Positions 9,520 through 17,056 of a stretch of DNA of 64,000 bases are shown here, piece by piece; within the stretch, counting starts at the first letter, position 1; every line of letters starts with the position of its first letter. The translations under genes and the position numbers were made by a program. Source of the stretch: Pontibacter cellulosilyticus (lineage in GTDB: Bacteria; Bacteroidota; Bacteroidia; Cytophagales; Hymenobacteraceae); assembly GCF_014306105.1 (NCBI RefSeq), contig NZ_JACRVF010000007.1, positions 62,001-126,000 on the forward strand, given 5' to 3'. The notes beneath the pieces were generated by a model, which did not search any database, was not told the DNA's origin, and worked only from the letters and a program-made list of their open reading frames with translations.

Positions 9520-10047
9520 TTATAAAGGATCTGCGGTTACTTTAAATCGCATGTTGGCTTTGATGGTAATATCATTGGTTACCGCTTTTGCCAAAGTAGC
9601 GCGGGTGCCGATGGTATATGATTCGCCTTTAATGTACTCATCCAGCTTTACATTGGTAGAGATTAGTTCGATCTTGTTCACGTTCTGCGGAATCTGCTCC
9701 AGGTAAGCAATTTTAATTACCGGCTTGCCCTCTGCAGAAATATAAATTTCAATCTTCTTCAGAAAATCGAAATTCTCCGTCTGTGGGTCTGTAATCTCCA
9801 GTGCCAACTTATCCAACACTACATTCTTAACCAGCTCAGCCTTGGTTTTATTATTTTTAAAGTCTTCGCTGGAGTTGGTAGTTACCGGAATTGGCGAAAT
9901 CGGAGCTACCGTGCCTACCGGAAAGTATGATTTGATCTCAATAGTCTCGTCGTGGTTGATGTAAAAGGTAAGCAGGTCATCAATTTTGTCGCAAGCCATA
10001 CTTGTAAAGGCAAGCAGCAACGTAAGGGCAAAAAGTACTCGTTTCAT
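9520..10047 (-). CDS. Hypothetical lipoprotein upstream of the GroES-like gene
   Basis: The 175-residue protein has a signal sequence ending in SMAC (Cys19), a likely lipobox. The mature part alternates short beta-type segments (ITIKANMRFKVTADPL at the end) and resembles other small Bacteroidota envelope beta-sandwich proteins, but I recognise no family. It is the first gene of a two-gene unit with the GroES-like gene, from which it is separated by one base. The pairing of an exported lipoprotein with a cytosolic chaperone-like protein is curious and may be only an operon of convenience. Confidence 0.72.
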   Translation of the reverse strand: MKRVLFALTLLLAFTSMACDKIDDLLTFYINHDETIEIKSYFPVGTVAPISPIPVTTNSSEDFKNNKTKAELVKNVVLDKLALEITDPQTENFDFLKKIEIYISAEGKPVIKIAYLEQIPQNVNKIELISTNVKLDEYIKGESYTIGTRATLAKAVTNDITIKANMRFKVTADPL

Positions 10048-10149
10048 TATAGTTAATTAAGGTGAAATATCAGCATAAAATATAAATGCGGCTGGAAAAG
10101 CAAGTATAAACTGCTTACCCAGCCGCAAATTTACAAAATCCTGATTGGA

Positions 10150-11349
10150 TTAATCAAACATATCACCTTTTCGGACACTGCCGTTGCCATCCTCGTTCCA
10201 GCTCATTGGGTAGTTCTGGTCCATAAACTGAACAGCATCCTCGGTCAAGTATAAAGGCTTAAACGTGTCGATCATCACGGCATACTCATGCGTTTCTTTT
10301 TTGCCTATACTTGCCTCCACGGTGCCTGGGTGCGGACCGTGCGGTATACCTCCCGGATGTATCGTAAAAGAAGCCCGGTCTACGCCTTTGCGGCTCATAA
10401 AGTCACCCTCCACATAGTATAGCACCTCATCGGAGTCTACATTGGAGTGGTTGTATGGTGCAGGTATAGAATCCGGGTGGTAATCGAACAGGCGCGGTAC
10501 AAAAGAGCAGATCACAAAATTATGTGCTTCAAAGTTCTGGTGCACCGGAGGTGGTTGGTGAATTCGGCCTGTTATCGGCTCAAAATCTTTAATATTGAAG
10601 GCATACGGATAGAAATAACCATCCCAACCTACGGCATCAAAAGGACTGAACTCGTAATAGAACTGGTGCAGCTCTCCTTCTTTTTTCACCTGTACCAGGT
10701 ACTCTCCTTTTTCTCTTTCGGTGATCAGCTCTACCGGCGGACGCATGTCGCGCTCACAGAACGGCGAGTGCTCCAGCAATTGGCCGAAGTGGTTGCGGTA
10801 GCGGCGCGGCGTCTCTATCGGGCTAAAAGACTCAATAACCAGCAGCCTTGCATCTCCTTCATCGAACCTGAACTTGTGGATAACTGTGCGTGGGATAACC
10901 AGGTAATCGCCAGGGCCAAACGGAATTCGACCCATCTGGGTAAGCAGATCACCAGTGCCATCGTGTACAAACACCACCTCATCAGCTTGGCCATTTTTAT
11001 AATAGTAGTCCATTTCATGCTCCGAAGGGTTGCAGATGCTGATAGCCACATCGCTGTTGAAAAGCATGGTTTTACGCGCATCCAGATAATCTTTACCTGT
11101 AGTTCCGGCGTTTAGCGTGCGCAAGTGGTGTGGCTGGAGCTTTATACCTTCTGCCTTTTTGGGTGCATATGGCTTGGGCTCTCCAATACGGCTCATTTTG
11201 GTTGGCGGGTTTATGTGGTACAGCAGCGATGATACGCCGCTAAACCCTAAGGTACCTACCAACTGCTCTGCGTAAAGCGAGCCGTCGGGCTGCCGGAACT
11301 GCGTGTGTCTTTTATGTGGGATCTCTCCCAGTTTATAATAAAATGCCAT
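10150..11349 (-). CDS. hmgA: Homogentisate 1,2-dioxygenase
   Basis: The 399-residue cupin-type enzyme opens the ring of homogentisate to maleylacetoacetate using Fe(II), in the tyrosine and phenylalanine degradation pathway. Recognisable segments are GFSGVSSLLYHINPPT near the N-terminus, GDYLVIPRTVIHKF in the first cupin, and the iron-binding region with PYNHSNVDSDE followed by HPGGIPHGPHPG. The length fits the shorter bacterial form (human about 445). No other tyrosine-catabolism gene (hpd, fah, maiA) is next to it, so the pathway is scattered. A 12-base perfect palindrome TTGCCTAGGCAA lies upstream at 11389-11400 and could be an operator. Confidence 0.9.
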   Translation of the reverse strand: MAFYYKLGEIPHKRHTQFRQPDGSLYAEQLVGTLGFSGVSSLLYHINPPTKMSRIGEPKPYAPKKAEGIKLQPHHLRTLNAGTTGKDYLDARKTMLFNSDVAISICNPSEHEMDYYYKNGQADEVVFVHDGTGDLLTQMGRIPFGPGDYLVIPRTVIHKFRFDEGDARLLVIESFSPIETPRRYRNHFGQLLEHSPFCERDMRPPVELITEREKGEYLVQVKKEGELHQFYYEFSPFDAVGWDGYFYPYAFNIKDFEPITGRIHQPPPVHQNFEAHNFVICSFVPRLFDYHPDSIPAPYNHSNVDSDEVLYYVEGDFMSRKGVDRASFTIHPGGIPHGPHPGTVEASIGKKETHEYAVMIDTFKPLYLTEDAVQFMDQNYPMSWNEDGNGSVRKGDMFD

Positions 11350-11388
11350 GCTTAGGATGCTTTCTTAGTTCTAAATCGGTTTAGTGCC

Positions 11389-11400
11389 TTGCCTAGGCAA
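11389..11400. promoter_or_regulatory. 12-bp perfect palindrome upstream of hmgA
   Basis: TTGCCTAGGCAA lies 40 bases upstream of the hmgA start and between hmgA and the end of the ctp gene. It could bind a dimeric regulator. No second copy was noticed, so support is weak. Confidence 0.25.
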
Positions 11401-11428
11401 TTTATGAAAGTATAGCTACAGATAACGG

Positions 11429-13090
11429 CTAGGCGCCTCCCTTTGCCAAACGCTGTGCCTGGTTAAAATGCTTTAGTGCCTTCTGAAACTCTTCGTCCTG
11501 CTCGTGCAACACCGGGAAAAAGCCTTTGTTGCCGTACAAACTGCGGGCAATAAATGCTTTCAGGTTGTTGCGTATAAGTTCTTTGGAACGGTTATATTCT
11601 GCAGCGTTATACTCTACACCGGCCTTTGTGGCCATCTGCACTATGTCCTGCAACATTTTATCCGACACTACAAAATCTTTGTTAAACTTATCGAAGGTCA
11701 TTTTCTCCAGCGCCTTGCGATTGTCGCGGTAGTAGTTCAGGCTATACTCTCGCAGAATATTATTATTGTAGAGCTGGCTCAGGTACTGTGTCAGGGCCAT
11801 GGTATCGCGTGGAACGAACACATCCGGCATTATACCACCACCGCCATATACAGCACGGCCTTTGGCTGTTTTATACTTCAGCGAGTCTACAAACAGGCTA
11901 CTGTCCGGGTGAAAGTACTCTCCGTTCTCATAACGGTTCAAAATATCCTGCTGGTATTCTTCTGGTTTGCCAGTATATGGTTTCTGGATGGAGCGGCCGC
12001 TTGGTGTGTAGTAGCGCGAAATAGTCAGGCGCAACTCAGACCCATCGTTCAAAGGTATCGGCATTTGCACTAAGCCTTTACCAAATGAACGGCGTCCTAC
12101 AATCAGGGCGCGATCATTGTCCTGCAAGGCGCCAGCCACAATCTCAGAGGCAGAGGCACTGCCTTCGTCTAGTAGAACAATTACAGGTCCTTTCTCGAAA
12201 TCGCCTTTGGTGTTGGCAAATGTTTCGGAGTCATACTTCTCGCCTTTTCCATCAGTATATACAATCATTTTCTCGCCGGCAATAAGCTCATCGGCCATAC
12301 GTATGGCATGGTCCATGTAACCGCCGGGGTTGCCGCGCAGGTCCAGCACCAGTTGCTGCATTCCTTTCTGCTTCAACTCAGTTAGTGCTTTCTTAAACTC
12401 TTCAAAAGTAGTGGCCGAGAAGCGGCTAACCTTGATATAACCCACTTTATCGTTCACCATGTAGCTTACATCAACAGAATAGGTAGGAATCTTGCTGCGA
12501 ACAATCGTGATGCTGAGTGGCTTTTTGTTGCCCTTGCGGATGATGCCCAGATTCACTTTAGAGCCTTTAGGGCCACGCAAGCGCTTAAACACACCCTCAT
12601 TGTTTATTTCGATGCCAGCTACTGTTTCGCCGTCTACCTTCACAATCTTATCGCCGGCTTGTATACCAGCTGCCTCTGATGGGCCTCCGCTAAGCGGACT
12701 AATCACATAGATGGTATCTTTAAAAATATTGAACTCCACGCCAATTCCCTCGAAGTCACCTTCTAAGTATGAGCGGGCCATGGCCATTTCGTCGGCTGGG
12801 ATGTAGGAAGTGTGGGGATCCAGCTTCTCCAGCATTTTAGTAATGCCGTAGTCTGCCAGTTCTTCAATATCCACAGTATCCACATAATCGCGATCAATGT
12901 AGCTAAGTATATCGCGAAACTTCAGGTAGCTTTTTGCAGTGCCCTGCGGATTATTGGTTGACGGGGAAAACGTGGTGGCGCCGATCAACACACCCACCAC
13001 CAGCGCCAGCGAAATAAACAGCGGCAGCTTAATCTGGAACGGTGAGTTACGAACCTTGCCTCTCTCCTCTCCGTGTTCGGTATTTTCCAT
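11429..13090 (-). CDS. S41 C-terminal processing peptidase (CtpA-like) with PDZ domain
   Basis: The 553-residue protein has one N-terminal transmembrane anchor (about 23-41), so its bulk is periplasmic. A PDZ domain (about 107-195, SEAAGIQAGDKIVKVDG) is followed by the S41 core with LRGNPGG, the nucleophile motif GSASASE (Ser313) and the general-base lysine in RRSFGKG (Lys338). The 25-residue spacing between them matches active CtpA/CtpB enzymes. These proteases trim or degrade envelope proteins from their C-termini. The C-terminal extension (about 400-553) is mostly helical and typical of Bacteroidota members. It is transcribed divergently from the DUF4856 cassette across a 264-base region. 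Confidence 0.93.
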   Translation of the reverse strand: MENTEHGEERGKVRNSPFQIKLPLFISLALVVGVLIGATTFSPSTNNPQGTAKSYLKFRDILSYIDRDYVDTVDIEELADYGITKMLEKLDPHTSYIPADEMAMARSYLEGDFEGIGVEFNIFKDTIYVISPLSGGPSEAAGIQAGDKIVKVDGETVAGIEINNEGVFKRLRGPKGSKVNLGIIRKGNKKPLSITIVRSKIPTYSVDVSYMVNDKVGYIKVSRFSATTFEEFKKALTELKQKGMQQLVLDLRGNPGGYMDHAIRMADELIAGEKMIVYTDGKGEKYDSETFANTKGDFEKGPVIVLLDEGSASASEIVAGALQDNDRALIVGRRSFGKGLVQMPIPLNDGSELRLTISRYYTPSGRSIQKPYTGKPEEYQQDILNRYENGEYFHPDSSLFVDSLKYKTAKGRAVYGGGGIMPDVFVPRDTMALTQYLSQLYNNNILREYSLNYYRDNRKALEKMTFDKFNKDFVVSDKMLQDIVQMATKAGVEYNAAEYNRSKELIRNNLKAFIARSLYGNKGFFPVLHEQDEEFQKALKHFNQAQRLAKGGA

Positions 13091-13256
13091 AGTATACTTT
13101 AATAAGTGTAGCGAAGCCTGTTAAGCCCAAAAGCAACAGATGCTACAATTTAGTAATTTCTTGTGTGGAGTTAATCATCTATACAAGTAGAAAATTGCGA
13201 AGGTTGCGATTTGCCCCTGCGCCTGATTCACGCTCCTTTATTTAATCAACAAAAGC

Positions 13257-13279
13257 TTATTTAAAATAATTTTAAATAA
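13257..13279. promoter_or_regulatory. Upstream palindromic operator, Fur/DtxR-like
   Basis: A perfect inverted repeat has 11-base arms around one central base (TTATTTAAAAT, A, ATTTTAAATAA). It ends four bases before the predicted -33 TTG. The outline TATTTA-N9-TAAATA is repeated in the second site at 13320-13340. Size and symmetry fit a dimeric metalloregulator such as Fur. That assignment is inferred from symmetry and the genes controlled. Confidence 0.6.
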
Positions 13280-13282
13280 GGC

Positions 13283-13313
13283 TTGCCTAATATTAAGATG
13301 GTGCTTAGCTTTG
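13283..13313 (+). promoter_or_regulatory. Bacteroidota-type promoter of the DUF4856 cassette
   Basis: TTG (13283-13285), 20 bases, then TAGCTTTG (13306-13313) matches the Bacteroidota TTG-N19-21-TAnnTTTG consensus exactly. Transcription should start around 13318-13323, inside the second operator. The TTG here is therefore a -33 box, not the start codon of the gene. Confidence 0.6.
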
Positions 13314-13319
13314 CCTCAC

Positions 13320-13340
13320 TATTTAAAATAAGTCTAAATA
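13320..13340. promoter_or_regulatory. Second palindromic operator overlapping the start of transcription
   Basis: This 21-base site shares TATTTAAAATAA with the first operator and keeps the TATTTA-N9-TAAATA frame (its right half reads GTCTAAATA). It covers the predicted transcription start, so a bound repressor would block RNA polymerase. Confidence 0.55.
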
Positions 13341-13354
13341 AAAATACATACACA

Positions 13355-14461
13355 ATGCTTTCTACATTTAAAAACAAAGCTGTTGCGTTTGCGGCACTTG
13401 CGGCCTGCGTCGCTTTCACGTCTTGTTCTGATGATAAAGAGGATACTCCATCTTACAACGTTCCAGAAACTTACAACTTCGCTAACGTTGATTATACCGG
13501 ACAGGAGCAGCGTATTGCCATGTTGGGTGAGATTGACACATACATTAAGATAGGCAATAACGGAACAGTGCTAAATGCGCAGAAGCTGAAAAATATGTAT
13601 GCCAATACAAACAGCCCGTTCTCTGATGCCAGTTTAAATGCAGCTACTTCTAAACAGCTTAAAAATAAGACTATATCTGTTGCGGTAGCAGAATTCGAAA
13701 GCATGTTCGACAAAGTAGCGGCTGCTAGCCAATCGGCGGGTGCAGCTGCCAGCAACGGTACAGCAGGTATCTTAACGTCAACTACTGATCCTTCTAAAAA
13801 ATATTTAGTGGATGCTAACGGTGTAGAGTACGGCCAGGTAATTTCTAAAGGCCTGATGGGCGCGGTATTCTATAACCAGGCTGTAGAAGGTTATCTATCA
13901 GCAGAAAAAATAGGCCCGACTGTAGACAACACAAACGTAACGCCAAATGTTGGCACCACCATGGAGCACCACTGGGATGAGGCTTTCGGTTACTTCGGCG
14001 CACCAAAAGACTTCCCTACTAACCTGAACAACCTGAAGTACTGGGCTAACTACAGCAATAAAGTAAGTGCAGCCATTGGCAGCAACAAAGCCATAATGGA
14101 TGCTTTTATTAAAGGCCGTGCTGCTATCTCTGCGAAAGACATGGCAGGAAAAGACGCCGCAGCCGCTATCATCAAAACTGAGTGGGAGCGTTTGGTAGCA
14201 GCCTCTGCCATACTTGAACTGAACGCAGCAAAGAAGAACATAGCAGACCAGTCACTTAAGAGCCACTACCTTTCTGAGGCCCTTGGCTTTGTGATGAGCC
14301 TGAAGTATAAAGGCGACCGCAAATTATCTGATGCAAAGTATAACGAAGTGATGGCGAAGATCGGCACTAACTTCTACAACACAACCGGTACAGATATCGC
14401 CGCTGCTGTAGACATTATCAGCACTGCCTATAACCTGGATAGCGTAAAAGCCCAGTTATAG
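13355..14461 (+). CDS. DUF4856 lipoprotein, first gene of the putative iron cassette
   Basis: I place the start at the ATG at 13355 because the longer frame (from 13283) would use the promoter -33 box as its start codon. The 368-residue product begins with a signal and lipobox (FTSC) followed by an acidic linker. The body matches DUF4856: YNVPETYNF with NVDYTGQEQRIAMLGEI, MEHHWDEAFGYFG and a helical C-terminal half. The HHWDEAFGY segment has clustered His, Asp and Glu and is a plausible metal site (inference). DUF4856 proteins often neighbour imelysin-type proteins in Bacteroidota, as here. The gene is preceded by two palindromic operators, and the next gene follows after 92 bases. Confidence 0.85.
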   Translation: MLSTFKNKAVAFAALAACVAFTSCSDDKEDTPSYNVPETYNFANVDYTGQEQRIAMLGEIDTYIKIGNNGTVLNAQKLKNMYANTNSPFSDASLNAATSKQLKNKTISVAVAEFESMFDKVAAASQSAGAAASNGTAGILTSTTDPSKKYLVDANGVEYGQVISKGLMGAVFYNQAVEGYLSAEKIGPTVDNTNVTPNVGTTMEHHWDEAFGYFGAPKDFPTNLNNLKYWANYSNKVSAAIGSNKAIMDAFIKGRAAISAKDMAGKDAAAAIIKTEWERLVAASAILELNAAKKNIADQSLKSHYLSEALGFVMSLKYKGDRKLSDAKYNEVMAKIGTNFYNTTGTDIAAAVDIISTAYNLDSVKAQL

Positions 14462-14553
14462 TAAAAAGAAACGTTTTTAATTTTTAGAGAAGCAGCAGTT
14501 TCGGCACCGCCATATGCCTTAGCTGCTGCCTTTCGCTTAACAACAGGTACAGA

Positions 14554-15666
14554 ATGAAAGCTTTAAGAAACTATACTTTGGCCATACTTGCAGGCTTTAC
14601 CATGTTAACAGCTTGTGACTCAGACGGAGATTCAGGGCCAAAAACAGAGTATGACCGCCAGGCTATGCTGGCGAACTATGCCGATAACCTGATCGTGCCG
14701 GGGTATGAGAAGTTTAAAACAGAGACGACTGAGTTAAGCACGGCTGTCTCGGCTTTCACGGCCAGTCCTTCTGAGGCTACGCTGGCCAATGCCAGAAAAG
14801 AGTACTTGGATGCTTATAAAGTATGGCAGGACGTTATGACTTATGAGTTTGGCCCTGCTGATGACCAGATGCTGCGTAGCAACCTGAACATCTATCCTAC
14901 CAACGCCTCAAAGATCGAGAGCAATGTTTCCGCTGGCTCTTATGACCTTCAGGCAGCTGCCAACATCGATGCCAAAGGTTTCCCGGCACTGGACTACCTG
15001 CTTTATGGCAAACCAACAGATGCCGAGGTAACAGCGCTTTATACTTCTGATGCCAATGCTGCTAAAAGAAAGAAATACCTGCAGGACTTGGCAAACCTGA
15101 TAAAACAGCGTGCCGAAGCTACCTATAACAGCTGGACCACCGCCAACTATGCCACAACATTTAAAGAGTCGGCGGGTACGGCTGTAGGCAGCGCTGTAGG
15201 CAACCTGGTAAACCAGCTTAACTTTGAAATAGACCTGACTAAACGCGCCAAGGTGGGCATTCCATCCGGACGCCAGTCAGCTAACATAGCCAGGCCGGAA
15301 ACTGTGGAGGCTTACTACAGCAAAAACTCACTGGAGCTGCTAAAGCGTGCTCTTATGGCTCAGAAGGCAATATTTATGGGTGTAAGCACTTCCGGCACCA
15401 ATGGCCCGGGACTCGATGATTACTTGGATCATGTTGACGCTAAGTATAACAACATGCTGCTTTCCGATGCCATTGAGGCGCAGTTCGATGCTGCCATTGC
15501 AGCCATAGATGGAGTTACTGTACCTTTGTCACAGGCTGTTACATCTAATCCGCAGGCAGTAAGCAAGCTGTACGAAGAGCTGCAGAAGCTGATTGTGCTT
15601 ACCAAAACAGATATGCCATCTGCGCTTGGCGTAGCCATTACCTACAACGATAATGACGGCGATTAA
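14554..15666 (+). CDS. Imelysin-family (M75-like) lipoprotein
   Basis: The 370-residue product has a lipobox (LTAC, Cys21) and the two four-helix-bundle halves of the imelysin/IrpA/EfeO-like family (YEKFKTETTELSTAV; DYLDHVDAKYNNMLL). Known members are iron-regulated and often sit in iron-uptake loci; a protease role is doubtful for most. The family GxHxxE motif appears here as GFPALD (residues 142-147), with Pro for His and Asp for Glu, so the classic metal site is altered. It lies 12 bases before the HTTM gene and is probably co-transcribed with it. It is likely anchored in the periplasm or at the outer membrane beside the downstream receptor. Confidence 0.88.
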   Translation: MKALRNYTLAILAGFTMLTACDSDGDSGPKTEYDRQAMLANYADNLIVPGYEKFKTETTELSTAVSAFTASPSEATLANARKEYLDAYKVWQDVMTYEFGPADDQMLRSNLNIYPTNASKIESNVSAGSYDLQAAANIDAKGFPALDYLLYGKPTDAEVTALYTSDANAAKRKKYLQDLANLIKQRAEATYNSWTTANYATTFKESAGTAVGSAVGNLVNQLNFEIDLTKRAKVGIPSGRQSANIARPETVEAYYSKNSLELLKRALMAQKAIFMGVSTSGTNGPGLDDYLDHVDAKYNNMLLSDAIEAQFDAAIAAIDGVTVPLSQAVTSNPQAVSKLYEELQKLIVLTKTDMPSALGVAITYNDNDGD

Positions 15667-15678
15667 TCAAAATTCAAC

Positions 15679-17055
15679 GTGGCCTCACAAAAGCTAACGT
15701 CATACCTTACTGCACCTGTGTCTGCGGCACCGCTGGCAGTGTTCCGCATTATCTTTGGCGGGATGATGCTGGCCAGCATTGTGCGCTTTATGCTGAAGGG
15801 CTGGGTGACGGAGCTGTATGTGCTGCCCAAAGTATATTTCCCATACTACGGTTTTGAGTGGGTAAAGCCGCTTGGCGAAACAGGCATGTACGCGCTGTTC
15901 GGCCTGATGGCACTATCAGCCTTGGGCATTATGCTAGGGCTGTTTTACCGCTGGTCTGCTGTGCTGTTTTTCCTGAGCTTTACCTATGTTGAGCTGATCG
16001 ATAAGACCAACTACCTTAACCACTACTACTTTGTTAGTGTAGTAGCTTTTTTAATGATATTGGTGCCGGCGCAGCGCCATTTTTCGCTGGATGTACTGCG
16101 CAAGCCGCATACCTGGGTAAGCCATGTGCCACGCTGGGCAGTGCTGATCTTTCAGTTACAACTGGGACTGGTATACTTTTACGCCGGTGTAGCCAAACTT
16201 AATCCTGATTGGCTGCTGGAGGCCATGCCACTGCGCTACTGGCTGCCAGCACACACGCACTTGCCGCTCATCGGTCCGCTGCTCGACAAAGTATGGGTGG
16301 CTTACCTGTTCTGCTGGTTCGGAGCCTTTTACGACCTGACGATTCCGTTCTTCCTGAACTGGCGAAAAAGCAGGTTACTGGCATACTTCACAGTTGTCGT
16401 GTTTCATGTGCTGACGGCGGTGCTGTTCCAGATTGGGATGTTCCCTTATATCATGATGGTAAGCACGCTGATATTCTTTTCTGCCGGTTTCCATGAGAAA
16501 GTACTGAACTGGTTCCGAAGTATAGCCAACGTGCGTCAGCCTGCATTCCCAAAGTTTGCGGAGCTGTCTGCACAGCCACTGCTACTGAACCTGCTGGCGC
16601 TGCATTTTATACTTCAGGTGCTGGTGCCATGGCGCTTTATGCTGTACCCCGACAAACTATTCTGGACCGAACAAGGCTATCGCTTCTCCTGGCGCGTGAT
16701 GCTGATGGAAAAAACAGGTACTGCCTTCTTTTATGTGCGTGATCCTGAAACGGGCGGAGAAACAGAAATCAACAACAGAGATTACCTGACGGTAGCACAG
16801 GAAAAGCAGATGTCAACGCAGCCCGATATGCTGCTGCAGTTCGCGCACATGCTCCGCGATGACTTTAAGCGCAAAGGCATTTCTGCCCCTGAGGTACGCA
16901 CCGAAACTTACATAAGTATGAACGGCCGCGGCAGCAGGCTATTTCTGGACCCAAACGTGAACCTAGCCGCTGAGCAGGAAAGCTTTTTACCCAAGACCTG
17001 GATTTTACCTTTTAATGACGATAAGCTGCAGCAGGAGGCTGTAGGGCAGAAATAA
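15679..17055 (+). CDS. HTTM / vitamin-K gamma-carboxylase-like integral membrane protein
   Basis: The frame opens with GTG at 15679, 12 bases after the imelysin stop; no ATG fits. Several transmembrane helices fill residues 18-300, then a soluble tail. The block ELIDKTNYLNHYY (105-117) aligns by eye with human gamma-glutamyl carboxylase LLDKTSWNNHSY, keeping the lysine (Lys109 here, Lys218 in human) known as the catalytic base. VYFYAGVAKLNPDW and FQIGMFPY also match. HTTM-domain proteins are known in bacteria, and the Leptospira homologue has been described as having altered activity. Position between imelysin and a TonB receptor suggests an envelope redox or modification step in uptake (inference). 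Confidence 0.85.
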   Translation: MASQKLTSYLTAPVSAAPLAVFRIIFGGMMLASIVRFMLKGWVTELYVLPKVYFPYYGFEWVKPLGETGMYALFGLMALSALGIMLGLFYRWSAVLFFLSFTYVELIDKTNYLNHYYFVSVVAFLMILVPAQRHFSLDVLRKPHTWVSHVPRWAVLIFQLQLGLVYFYAGVAKLNPDWLLEAMPLRYWLPAHTHLPLIGPLLDKVWVAYLFCWFGAFYDLTIPFFLNWRKSRLLAYFTVVVFHVLTAVLFQIGMFPYIMMVSTLIFFSAGFHEKVLNWFRSIANVRQPAFPKFAELSAQPLLLNLLALHFILQVLVPWRFMLYPDKLFWTEQGYRFSWRVMLMEKTGTAFFYVRDPETGGETEINNRDYLTVAQEKQMSTQPDMLLQFAHMLRDDFKRKGISAPEVRTETYISMNGRGSRLFLDPNVNLAAEQESFLPKTWILPFNDDKLQQEAVGQK

Positions 17056-17056
17056 T

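Noticed and set aside
10447-11115. Long plus-strand ORF opposite hmgA
   Set aside because: It is the complement of a well-supported gene; the translation has no recognisable domain and the frame is a by-product of codon use.
11504-12073. Plus-strand ORF opposite the ctp gene
   Set aside because: Same reason: it lies wholly within the S41 protease gene and encodes no recognisable protein.
13283-13354. N-terminal extension of the DUF4856 protein from TTG
   Set aside because: The TTG is the -33 promoter box; the ATG at 13355 gives a proper lipoprotein signal.
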